Shown here: positions 25,579-33,876 of the stretch, one piece after another
Layout of the letters: every line of letters begins with the position of its first letter
How positions within the stretch are numbered: position 1 is the first letter of the stretch
Assembly (NCBI GenBank): GCA_951828585.1
Contig: OX639991.1
Span: 2,078,576 to 2,142,575 of the forward strand
Direction of reading: 5' to 3'
DNA length: 64,000 nucleotides
From: Longimicrobiales bacterium
GTDB lineage: Bacteria; Gemmatimonadota; Gemmatimonadetes; Longimicrobiales; Gaopeijiaceae
Notes under the pieces: generated by a model
Databases searched by the model: none
Seen by the model: the letters and a program-made list of their open reading frames with translations, nothing else
Told to the model about the DNA's origin: nothing
Translations under genes and position numbers: made by a program

Positions 25579-28191
25579 TTGGCGACCGCTCAGATTCGCA
25601 GCACCGACACCCCGCTCATGCGGCAATGGCGGGAGGTGAAATCCCGTCACCGGGACGACCTCGTTTTCTTTCGCGTGGGGGACTTCTACGAGTTGTTCTG
25701 CGAGGACGCCGAAGAGGGCTCCCGTCTCCTCGGCCTGACCCTGACCTCGCGCAACAACGGGGCCGCGAGCGGCGTCCCGCTGGCCGGCGTCCCCGCCAAG
25801 GCTCTCGACCACTACCTGGAGCGTCTGGTCAAGCTCGGCAGGAAGGTCGCGATCTGCGAACAGACCGAGGACCCCGCCGAAGCCCAGGGAATCGTACGGC
25901 GCGAGGTGGTCGAGACGGTCACTCCCGGGACCGTGGTGGCGGACGCGCTCCTGAAGGCCGAGAGGAACAACTACGTCGTCGCCCTCGTGCCCGATGGCGT
26001 CGCGGTGGGACTGGCCGCGCTGGACGTCTCGACGGGGGAGCTTGTGGTACTCGAGGCTGACCCGGCCGAGGTTTCCGGCGAACTGGAGCGCCTGGAGCCC
26101 AGCGAACTTCTCATGCCGGAGTCCGTCGGCGATCCCCCCGAGGCCGGAACCGGAGCCGTTCAGTCAACCCGCGCCGATTGGCTCTTCGACGTCGATACGG
26201 CACGGGACGAGTTGGAGCGGCGCTACCGGGTGCAGTCGCTCGACGGATTCGGCTTCGAGGCGGGGGACGAGCTGCTGGTGCGCGCGGCCGGAGCCCTGGT
26301 CGCCTACGCCGAGGAGATCCGTCCCGGCTCGGCCGAGCATCTGCGCGCACCCAGGATCCAGCGCCCCAACGCGGTCATGACCCTGGACTCCATGACACGC
26401 CGCAACCTGGAGCTGGTCGAACCGCTGCGTCCCTACGACGGGGACGCCTCCCTGCTCTCGGGGCTCGACGCGACGACAACCCCGATGGGGGCGCGCCTGC
26501 TCCGTACCTGGCTCCTCAATCCACTCTTGAACGCCGACGAAATCCGGCGCCGACACGACGGAGTCGCGGAACTCTTCGAGGACCCGGACGCTCGTGCCGA
26601 TCTGCGCGGGGCGCTCCGCAAGATCCGCGATCTGGACCGGCTCGGCACCAAGATCGGCTCCGGGCGCGCCACGCCCCGCGAGGTGCTGGCGCTGGGACAA
26701 TCGCTCGGGGCGCTGCCCGCGCTCGCCGGTTGCGGAGAGGGGCTGGGGAGCGAGGTCCTTTCGGGACTGCTGACGGACATGGACACGCTCGATGACGTCG
26801 CGAAGCTCATCGCGGAGGCCATCGCCGAGGACGCGCCCGCCGCGCTGGCCGACGGCGGCGTGATCCGGGAGGGCTTCAACGAGGAGGTGGACGAGTTGCG
26901 GGCCATCCGCGACGGGGCCCGCGACTTCATCGCCCGGCTGCAAACCACGGAGCGCGAGCAGACCGGCATCTCCTCGCTCAAGGTCGGTTTCAACAAGGTC
27001 TTCGGGTACTACCTGGAGGTCACCCGCGCCAACCTGTCGCGCGTCCCCGAGCGCTTTATCCGCAAGCAGACCCTGTCCAACGCGGAACGCTACTTCACCC
27101 TCGAGCTGAAGGAGTGGGAAGAGAAGGTCTTCGATGCAGACGACCGCATCACCCGTCTCGAACAGACTCTTTTCCTGCGGGTCCGGGGCGAGCTGGCCTT
27201 CGCCGTTGCGCGCGTCCAGGAGGCTGCCCGGCGCGTGGCGGAGCTGGACGTGCTGGCCAACCTGGCCGAGGTGGCCGAGAAGCGCGGCTACGTCCGCCCC
27301 GAGATCACCAACGGATTCGGACTTCGCGTCATTGCGGGACGGCACCCGGTCGTCGAGACGATGATGCCGCGCGAGGAGTTCATCCCCAACGACCTCGAGC
27401 TGGACGAAGACGGGCGCATCGTGATCCTGACCGGGCCCAACATGGCCGGGAAGAGCACCGTGCTGCGCCAGGTCGGCCTCATCCAGCTCATGGCCCAGAT
27501 CGGGTCGTACGTGCCGGCGGACAGCGCGCGGCTGGGTGTTTGCGACCGCGTCTTCACCCGGGTGGGCGCCTCGGACAACCTGGCGCGCGGCCAGTCCACC
27601 TTCATGGTCGAAATGAGCGAGACCGCGGCGATCATCCACGGGGCGACCGAGCGCAGCCTCGTCCTGCTCGACGAGATCGGGCGGGGCACCTCCACCTACG
27701 ACGGGGTGTCGATCGCGTGGGCGGTCACCGAGCACCTGCACGAGAACGTCGGCGCGAAGGGGATCTGCGCGACGCACTATCACGAGCTTACCCAGCTCGG
27801 CGATCAGCTCCCGGGCGTGAGGAACCTGAACGTTTCGGTCCGCGAGTCGAACGACGACATCGTCTTCCTGCGGCGGCTGGAGGAGGGGGGAGCGGACCGG
27901 TCCTACGGCATCCAGGTCGCGCGACTGGCGGGCTTCCCACCGGGGTTGATCGGGCGCGCGATGGAACTTCTGGCCGAGTTGGAGGGAACACACACAGGAG
28001 GGGGAGGTGGTCTCGGCCGGAAGGGGACCGGGGCGGCCGGCGCCAAGGACGACGAGGGCCAGCTGTCATTGTTCGAAGCGCACCACCCCGTGGTCGACCG
28101 GCTGCGCGCACTGGAGCCTGATCGCATGACTCCCATGGAAGCGTTGAACGTACTGCATGCCCTGCGGGCCGCGGTCGCCGAGGAACAATAG
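25579..28191 (+). CDS. mutS: DNA mismatch repair protein MutS
   Basis: The protein has 870 residues from a TTG start after AAGGAG (12-base spacing). VGDFYELFCEDA carries the Phe-x-Glu that reads mismatches. The connector, lever and clamp domains follow, with MTLDSMTRRNLEL. The ATPase has Walker A TGPNMAGKST (near residue 618), Walker B LVLLDEIGRGTSTYDG and FMVEMSET. A Gly-rich linker and GQLSLFE (beta-clamp binding) precede the end. MutL is not in the window. Two bases separate it from the next gene. Confidence 0.95.
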   Translation: MATAQIRSTDTPLMRQWREVKSRHRDDLVFFRVGDFYELFCEDAEEGSRLLGLTLTSRNNGAASGVPLAGVPAKALDHYLERLVKLGRKVAICEQTEDPAEAQGIVRREVVETVTPGTVVADALLKAERNNYVVALVPDGVAVGLAALDVSTGELVVLEADPAEVSGELERLEPSELLMPESVGDPPEAGTGAVQSTRADWLFDVDTARDELERRYRVQSLDGFGFEAGDELLVRAAGALVAYAEEIRPGSAEHLRAPRIQRPNAVMTLDSMTRRNLELVEPLRPYDGDASLLSGLDATTTPMGARLLRTWLLNPLLNADEIRRRHDGVAELFEDPDARADLRGALRKIRDLDRLGTKIGSGRATPREVLALGQSLGALPALAGCGEGLGSEVLSGLLTDMDTLDDVAKLIAEAIAEDAPAALADGGVIREGFNEEVDELRAIRDGARDFIARLQTTEREQTGISSLKVGFNKVFGYYLEVTRANLSRVPERFIRKQTLSNAERYFTLELKEWEEKVFDADDRITRLEQTLFLRVRGELAFAVARVQEAARRVAELDVLANLAEVAEKRGYVRPEITNGFGLRVIAGRHPVVETMMPREEFIPNDLELDEDGRIVILTGPNMAGKSTVLRQVGLIQLMAQIGSYVPADSARLGVCDRVFTRVGASDNLARGQSTFMVEMSETAAIIHGATERSLVLLDEIGRGTSTYDGVSIAWAVTEHLHENVGAKGICATHYHELTQLGDQLPGVRNLNVSVRESNDDIVFLRRLEEGGADRSYGIQVARLAGFPPGLIGRAMELLAELEGTHTGGGGGLGRKGTGAAGAKDDEGQLSLFEAHHPVVDRLRALEPDRMTPMEALNVLHALRAAVAEEQ

Positions 28192-28192
28192 G

Positions 28193-28678
28193 ATGCCCCG
28201 TCACGTTGCGATGTCGGCGCTGGCGCTGGGGGCCATGGCGGCGCTCGGCTGCGGCGGCGATGCGGAGATCGAAAGACCCACGCCGCTCTTCACCCGGAGT
28301 CCCGTGGAATACCCGCTCGAACTGTGGGACCAGGACGTCGAGGGGAGTACCCTGGTGCGCGTCCTGGTGAATGAGGAAGGCGGGGTCGACAGCGCGATGG
28401 TGATGGAGAGAAGCGGCCACTCTGCACTCGATTCAGCGGCCGTTCATGGGGCCCTTTCCATGGAGTTCGATCCGGCGACGAAGGAGGGCGAGCCGCTGCG
28501 GGTGTGGGCGCGCGTGCCCGTCCACTTCTCGAAGGACGCCCAGCCGACGACGCCCGGTGGGACGGGAAACCCGGGCGGGGAGCCCGCCCTCGAGGAACCT
28601 GCGGCAACCCCGGGCGAAGAGTCCACCCGCGACGGACCGGCGGCAAACCCTAACGTAACGTCAGGGTTTAAGGGATGA
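28193..28678 (+). CDS. Lipoprotein with TonB C-terminal-type domain
   Basis: The protein has 161 residues. MSALALGAMAALGC is a lipoprotein signal with the lipid cysteine at about residue 20. The centre, VEYPLELWDQDVEGSTLVRVLVNEEGGVDSAMVMERSGHSALDSAAVHG, matches the TonB C-terminal fold. The tail is Pro/Gly/Glu-rich. The family usually links energy or structure to the outer membrane, but a free lipoprotein form has no known job. It overlaps the CBS gene by 4 bases (ATGA). Confidence 0.65.
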   Translation: MPRHVAMSALALGAMAALGCGGDAEIERPTPLFTRSPVEYPLELWDQDVEGSTLVRVLVNEEGGVDSAMVMERSGHSALDSAAVHGALSMEFDPATKEGEPLRVWARVPVHFSKDAQPTTPGGTGNPGGEPALEEPAATPGEESTRDGPAANPNVTSGFKG

Positions 28679-30084
28679 CGGAGCGGCCCGACGGGGGGCA
28701 GACGCGCCACCGGAGACCTTACGAGAGCGTTCTCGACCTGGTGGGCTGGACCCCGCTGGTCCGACTGAACCGGGTGACGACGGGCATCCGCACCCCGGTC
28801 TACGGAAAGGCCGAGTTCATGAATCCCGGCGGTTCGGTGAAGGACCGGATCGGTCTCGCCATGATCGAAGCCGCGGAGGAAGCCGGCCTCCTGAAGCCGG
28901 GCGGGACGATCGTGGAGGGGACGAGCGGCAACACCGGACTGGCCCTCGCGATGGCCGCCGCCACCCGCGGCTACCGCTGCATCTTCACCATGCCCGACAA
29001 GATGAGCCGCGAGAAGGTCAAGCTGCTGCGCGCCTTCGGGGCCGAGGTGGTCATCACCCCGACCGCGGTGCCGCCGGACCACCCGGAGCACTACGTCAAC
29101 CGGGCGCGCACCATCGCCGAGGCCACGCCCGGCGGCTTCCTGGCGGACCAGTTCTACAACCGCGCCAACCCCGAAGCCCACTACCGCACAACTGGCCCCG
29201 AGGTGTGGGAGCAGACGGACGGGAAGGTCACGCATTTCGTTGCGGGCGCCGGCACCGGGGGGACCATCTCCGGGACCGGCCGGTACCTGAAAGAGATGAA
29301 CCCTGACGTTCAGGTCATCGGGGTGGACCCGGCGGGATCGGTCCTTTCGGGGTTCTACCACACCGGAACGGTGGAACGGAGCGAGCCCTACAAGGTCGAG
29401 GGTCTGGGCAACGACAAGGTCCCCGGAACGCTCGACATCGAGTACCTGGACGAGTACTGCATCGTCACCGACGCCGAGGCCTTCGGCATGGCCCGCCGCC
29501 TGGTTGCCGAGGAGGGACTGTTCGTGGGTGGCTCGACCGGCCTGATCGTGCACGCCGCGGTGGCCCTGGCCCGTCAACTCGACGACCCGGACGCGTGCGT
29601 GGTGGCCGTGCTCTGCGATTGGGGCGAGCGCTACCTGACCAAGCAGTACGACGACGAGTGGATGCGCAACAACGGGTTCCTGGCGCAGCCCCGCGCGACG
29701 GTGGCCGAGATGGCGGCCGCAAAGCTCGAACCGCTGCCCGGCCTCCTCACGGTGACGCCGTCGACTCCGGTACGCATGGCCATCTCGACGCTGTCGTCCC
29801 ACCACGTGTCGCAGCTGCCGGTCGTGGTCAACGGCGAGTGCATCGGGAGCGTCGCCGAACGAAGGCTGATGAGCGCGGTGCTGGCCGACCCCGAGGTGCT
29901 GGAGCAGGAGGTGGAATCGGTCATGGAGGCGCCATACCCGGTTCTGGATGAACACGCCGACTCCGAGGCGGCGACACGGCTGCTCAGCGGCGGCGCACCG
30001 GCGGTCCTGATTCGGGCGAACGGATCGCTGGACGGTATCCTGACGCGCCACGATCTGGTGCGCGCGCTGGCGGCGGCGCCTTGA
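28675..30084 (+). CDS. Cystathionine beta-synthase (PLP domain plus CBS pair)
   Basis: The protein has 469 residues. The PLP domain has the Schiff-base lysine in NPGGSVKDRIGLAMI (near residue 55), the phosphate loop EGTSGNTGLALA and GAGTGGTISGTGRYLKE. The C-terminal 130 residues form two CBS motifs (LLTVTPSTPVRMAIST with VSQLPVVVNGECIGSV, and VESVMEAPYPVLDEHADSEAATRLL). The order matches cystathionine beta-synthase, which condenses serine (or O-acetylserine) with homocysteine. A cysteine synthase activity cannot be ruled out. No heme-binding N-terminus is present. Confidence 0.85.
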   Translation: MTERPDGGQTRHRRPYESVLDLVGWTPLVRLNRVTTGIRTPVYGKAEFMNPGGSVKDRIGLAMIEAAEEAGLLKPGGTIVEGTSGNTGLALAMAAATRGYRCIFTMPDKMSREKVKLLRAFGAEVVITPTAVPPDHPEHYVNRARTIAEATPGGFLADQFYNRANPEAHYRTTGPEVWEQTDGKVTHFVAGAGTGGTISGTGRYLKEMNPDVQVIGVDPAGSVLSGFYHTGTVERSEPYKVEGLGNDKVPGTLDIEYLDEYCIVTDAEAFGMARRLVAEEGLFVGGSTGLIVHAAVALARQLDDPDACVVAVLCDWGERYLTKQYDDEWMRNNGFLAQPRATVAEMAAAKLEPLPGLLTVTPSTPVRMAISTLSSHHVSQLPVVVNGECIGSVAERRLMSAVLADPEVLEQEVESVMEAPYPVLDEHADSEAATRLLSGGAPAVLIRANGSLDGILTRHDLVRALAAAP

Positions 30085-30148
30085 GGACGATGACCTGGGG
30101 GGAGTGGGGAGGCCGCAGGCTGGGTCGGGCCGAGGTTCGGAGGTCGGC

Positions 30149-31207
30149 TTGACCCGGGATGCGGGTGGGTCAGGTGGGAACCGGCTCAACGTTGCGGTGC
30201 TCATGGGGGGCAGCTCGGAGGAGCGGGGGGTTTCGCTGGCCAGCGGCTGCGAGGTGGCCGCTGCGCTGCGCTCCAGGGGGCACCGGGTGACGAGCATCGA
30301 CGCGGCGGTGGGGGTGATGGCGCCCGCGCTCGAGCGGCGGATTCTGGAGTCGGGGATCGGTCGGGCCGAGGTGCCGGGTCCGCCGCCGGGCCCGGAGGGC
30401 GTGCTGGCCGAACGGGCGGTGATCGCCTCGGAGCGGGCTCTTGCCGAGGTGGATGTGGTGTTCGTCGCGCTGCACGGCGGCGCCGGAGAGGACGGGACCA
30501 TCCAGACCCTGTTGGAGGTCGCGGGGATTCCCTACGCCGGCAGCGGCCCGGTGGCGTGCGCGCTGGCCATGGACAAGGATCTGACCAAGCGGCTGTTCAG
30601 GGACGCGGGGGTGGCGACGCCGGACTGGATGGCGGGGGCGGCGACGGGTGCGGAGGTGGTGGAGCGTTTGGGGCTTCCGGTGATCGTGAAGCCGATGTCG
30701 GGGGGGTCGTCGGTGCGGCTGGCGCTGGCCCGGTCCGTGGGTGAGGTGGAGACTGCGACGGGGGAGGCGGGGGGTGGTGGGGATGTGGTCATGTACGAGG
30801 GGTACGTGGAGGGGCGCGAATTTACCGTCGGGATCGTGGACGGGGAAGCGCTGCCGGTGGTCGAGATCGAGCCGGCGCGCGAACTCTTCGACTTCGACTG
30901 CAAGTACGAGCCGGGGATGGCGGTGGAGACGGCGCCTGCACGGATTCCGGACGAGTTGGCCAGGGCGCTCCGGGCAGAGGCGCTCAAGGTCCACCGGCTG
31001 CTCCGCTTGGAGCACTTTTCGCGGGTGGACTTCATGGTGGATGCGGACGGCGGCGTGTGGTGCCTGGAGGCCAATGCGCTGCCGGGGCTCACCGGGAACA
31101 GTCTTCTGCCGAAGGCGGCGCGGGCAGCTGGAGTGGAGTTCGCGGAACTGTGCGAGAGGATCTGTATGCTGGGGTGTGGAAAGGGACAAAGACGTCGAGC
31201 CTGGTGA
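30149..31207 (+). CDS. ddl: D-alanine--D-alanine ligase
   Basis: The protein has 352 residues. The TTG at 30149 follows GGAGGTCGGC, which decides the start; a GTG at 30104 is in frame without a good site. The N-terminal lobe has VLMGGSSEERGVSLASG. The ATP-grasp region has ALHGGAGEDGTIQ, MDKDLTKRLF, VIVKPMSGGSSVRL and EGREFTVGIV, and the metal site is CLEANALPGLTGNSLLP. It makes the D-Ala-D-Ala end of peptidoglycan precursors. The final 15 residues (CGKGQRRRAW) are not family-like. Confidence 0.9.
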   Translation: MTRDAGGSGGNRLNVAVLMGGSSEERGVSLASGCEVAAALRSRGHRVTSIDAAVGVMAPALERRILESGIGRAEVPGPPPGPEGVLAERAVIASERALAEVDVVFVALHGGAGEDGTIQTLLEVAGIPYAGSGPVACALAMDKDLTKRLFRDAGVATPDWMAGAATGAEVVERLGLPVIVKPMSGGSSVRLALARSVGEVETATGEAGGGGDVVMYEGYVEGREFTVGIVDGEALPVVEIEPARELFDFDCKYEPGMAVETAPARIPDELARALRAEALKVHRLLRLEHFSRVDFMVDADGGVWCLEANALPGLTGNSLLPKAARAAGVEFAELCERICMLGCGKGQRRRAW

Positions 31208-31208
31208 A

Positions 31209-31258
31209 ATAATCCTTGAATATCCGCAATTGACTTGAGGATTTTCAAGGATTATAAT
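31209..31258 (+). promoter_or_regulatory. Consensus promoter embedded in a 12-base dyad
   Basis: TTGACT (31230-31235) and TATAAT (31253-31258) are exactly 17 bases apart. Transcription should start about 31264-31266, at the ATG of the following ATPase. ATAATCCTTGAA (31209-31220) and TTCAAGGATTAT (31244-31255) are perfect inverted repeats; the right arm overlaps the -10 box. This looks like an operator for a dimeric repressor, possibly autoregulatory. Confidence 0.65.
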
Positions 31259-31263
31259 TCGAA

Positions 31264-32427
31264 ATGATCCTTGACCGCCCCACGCCGACCGCGCGCATCC
31301 ATGAAGCCTTCTCGGTGCATCCGGTGGCGGCGTTGACCGGACCGCGCCAGTGCGGAAAGACGACTCTGGCGAGAGCGATCGCGGCGGAGTCCCCGGCCAC
31401 CACCTACTTCGACCTTGAGAGAGCGACCGACCGACGCCGCTTGGCTACCCCGGAGACCACGCTCGGCCCACTCACCGGCCTGGTTGTCATCGACGAGGTG
31501 CAACAGGCGCTATCGCTCTTCGAAACGATAAGGGTGCTTGTGGATCGGCCGGACAACCCGGCACGGTTCCTTTTGCTGGGCAGCGCGTCCCCCACGCTCG
31601 TCAGGGGTGTCTCCGAGTCCCTCGCCGGACGCGTCGGCCTCGTGGATCTGGGGGGCTTCGATCTTGGAGAGGTCGACCCCGGCGCATGGCGAACGCTGTG
31701 GCAGCGGGGAGGGTTTCCCCGATCCTACCTGGCTGCGAATAGCCGCGGTTCGGCGCTGTGGCGGCGGAACTTTCTCCGGACCTTTCTGGAGCGCGATCTT
31801 CCCCGGTTCGGGATCACCGTACCGGCCGAGAGGCTCAGGCGTTTTTGGACCATGGTCGCCCACTACCACGGCCAGGTCTGGAATGCCGCCGAGTTTGCCC
31901 GCGCCCTGGGTTCGAGCGAGGGAACCGCGCGAAACTACCTCGATATCCTCGTCGGGGCGTTCATGGTGCGCGCACTGCCCCCCTGGTTCGAGAACCTCGG
32001 GAAGCGGCAGGTCAAGTCACCCAAGGTGTACCTCCGCGACAGCGGATTGCTGCATGCTCTTCTCGGCCTCCCCGACGCCCGGACGCTCTCCGGCCATCCC
32101 AAGCTCGGTGCTTCGTTCGAGGGGTTTGCCATCGAACAGATCCTTGCCGCCTTCGACACCCAGGACGCCTATTTCTGGGCCACCCACGGCGGCGCGGAAC
32201 TCGACCTGTTCATCCGGCATCATGGAAAGCGCTACGGCTTCGAGTTCAAGTACGCCGACGCCCCCGGTTCGACGCGGTCGATGAGGGTGGCGCTTCAGGA
32301 CGTGAGGCTCGATCACCTCTGGGTGGTGTACCCCGGCGGGGATGCCTATGACCTGGACGAGAGGTTGTCGGTCGTGCCGGTCGCCGAGGCCTTTGCGCTC
32401 GCGGCGGCACTTCGGGAGCGTTCGTAG
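31264..32427 (+). CDS. AAA-type ATPase with DUF4143 domain
   Basis: The protein has 387 residues. Walker A is TGPRQCGKTT (residues 25-34) and Walker B is LVVIDEVQQ. LLLGSASPTLVRGVSESLAGR is the sensor region. The C-terminal DUF4143 domain has LGSSEGTARNYLDILVGAFMVR (a winged helix) and FEGFAIEQIL, ELDLFIRHHGKRYGFEFK, a PD-(D/E)xK-like nuclease fold. Such proteins are widespread, often horizontally moved, and of uncertain role. The ATG falls at the predicted transcription start, so the mRNA is probably leaderless, and no ribosome site is seen. The upstream AT-rich promoter differs from its surroundings. Confidence 0.85.
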   Translation: MILDRPTPTARIHEAFSVHPVAALTGPRQCGKTTLARAIAAESPATTYFDLERATDRRRLATPETTLGPLTGLVVIDEVQQALSLFETIRVLVDRPDNPARFLLLGSASPTLVRGVSESLAGRVGLVDLGGFDLGEVDPGAWRTLWQRGGFPRSYLAANSRGSALWRRNFLRTFLERDLPRFGITVPAERLRRFWTMVAHYHGQVWNAAEFARALGSSEGTARNYLDILVGAFMVRALPPWFENLGKRQVKSPKVYLRDSGLLHALLGLPDARTLSGHPKLGASFEGFAIEQILAAFDTQDAYFWATHGGAELDLFIRHHGKRYGFEFKYADAPGSTRSMRVALQDVRLDHLWVVYPGGDAYDLDERLSVVPVAEAFALAAALRERS

Positions 32428-32643
32428 TGGAGGCGTGTCGGATGCTCGCCAGAGGGGGGCCTTGTCCGGAACGAGGCTGAATTGGCAAGGATTGGCGGCT
32501 GATTCGGCGACTCCATCCCAGCCGGAACCGCCCCCACTTTTGCACGATTTGGAACCGAGAGCTGTCCATATAGGTAGAGGGGGACGCACCGGGAGATCCT
32601 GCCGTCCTTACCCGGCGACCGCCTTTGCCCTACTCTGGTAGCG

Positions 32644-32683
32644 GGCGCCCGCGGCCGCCAACGGTCCCGACGCCGCGGGCGCC
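32644..32683. promoter_or_regulatory. Perfect 12-base-pair GC hairpin before the rhomboid gene
   Basis: GGCGCCCGCGGC pairs with GCCGCGGGCGCC around a 16-base loop. It ends 12 bases before the ribosome site of the rhomboid gene. It may be a terminator for the ATPase transcript or a 5' leader structure. No T tract follows. Confidence 0.4.
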
Positions 32684-32704
32684 ACAGTCACAATGGAGGA
32701 AACC

Positions 32705-33685
32705 GTGAGATACATGAGCCAGCCCCCGTCATACGGAGGCGCATCCCCGCGCCTGCGGGTGACGCCGTGGGTCAAAATACTGCTCATGGCGAACGCGGGG
32801 ATATTCCTGGTGACGGTCCTCGTGGGCCAGGGGGTCATGTTCGATCTCTTCGCCTTCTCGCCCGACCGGCTTCTGCAGCGGCCGTGGGGGATGGTCACCT
32901 ACATGTTCATGCACGCGGGTCTCTGGCACCTGCTCATGAACCTCCTCTTCCTCTTCTTCTTCGGGCCGCCGCTCGAGGCGCGCTGGGGTTCGGACCTCTT
33001 CCTCAAGTTCTACCTGGTGTGCGGACTGGGAGGTGTTCTGCTCAGCTTCGCGTTTTCCGATTCGGTGATCGTGGGGGCGTCGGCGGCGTGCTACGGCATC
33101 ATGCTGGCGTTCGCGCTGGCGTGGCCGAACCAGACGGTCTACGTCTGGGCGCTTTTCCCCGTCAAGGTGAAGTGGCTGGTTGGGTTCCTGGTGGCGTTGA
33201 GCTTCGTGAGCGCTATCGGTCCGAACCGGGACGGGATCGCGCACCTGGCCCATCTGGGCGGGGCGGTCGCGGGATTCCTGATGGTGAAGAGCGGGTGGAT
33301 GCCGGCGTACGGCGGGGCCATGCATGCGGGGAGGGGGGATTGGGGACCCGGGGTGGGGGGTGCGGGGGTGAAGGGGGGCAGGACAAGGCGCCGGCGCCGA
33401 GGCGGCTGGCGCCGGCGCATTCGGACTCTGGGCCGAACCGCGCCCGGGCCGAAGCTTTGGAAGGGGGATGGGGCGGGACGCAGGGCACCGCGACCGGTAC
33501 GGGACCCCAGGGAAGCGGCGGCCATGCGCGTCATCGAGGAACACATGGCCGAGGAGCGGGCACGCCTGGAGCTCGACAAGGTGGATGAGGTGCTCGACAA
33601 GATCTCCGCGCGTGGGATCAACTCGCTGACCGAGGAAGAGCGCGCGCTGCTGGACCGCGTTTCGCGGCAGACCCAGCTGAACTGA
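32705..33685 (+). CDS. Rhomboid family intramembrane serine protease
   Basis: The protein has 326 residues. GGAGGAAACC directly precedes the GTG at 32705, so this start is preferred over the ATG at 32693, which lies upstream of that site. Six or so membrane helices contain HAGLWHLLMNLLFLFFFG, VGASAACYG (the serine; the usual GxSG reads GASA) and AHLAHLGG (the histidine). The cytoplasmic tail is strongly basic (RTRRRRRGGWRRRIR) and ends with a helical EEHMAEERARLELDKVDEVLDKISARGINSLTEEERALL, seen in many rhomboids of related phyla. The substrate is unknown. Confidence 0.85.
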   Translation: MRYMSQPPSYGGASPRLRVTPWVKILLMANAGIFLVTVLVGQGVMFDLFAFSPDRLLQRPWGMVTYMFMHAGLWHLLMNLLFLFFFGPPLEARWGSDLFLKFYLVCGLGGVLLSFAFSDSVIVGASAACYGIMLAFALAWPNQTVYVWALFPVKVKWLVGFLVALSFVSAIGPNRDGIAHLAHLGGAVAGFLMVKSGWMPAYGGAMHAGRGDWGPGVGGAGVKGGRTRRRRRGGWRRRIRTLGRTAPGPKLWKGDGAGRRAPRPVRDPREAAAMRVIEEHMAEERARLELDKVDEVLDKISARGINSLTEEERALLDRVSRQTQLN

Positions 33686-33876
33686 ACCGGAGTTCGTAAC
33701 TGCCGGGCGCCTTGCGGGCCGCCCGCCACCTTGACCCGCCCGCAACCGGGTTTCTACAATCCCCGTCCCGTCGCCCATTCCCGAGGCGCACTCGAATCTC
33801 TCGACGCGGTGCCGCCGTCGGCGTACTCTCGTTCGGCCGAATGGGTTTTTCGAAATACAGTCTCCAAGGAGGTGGC

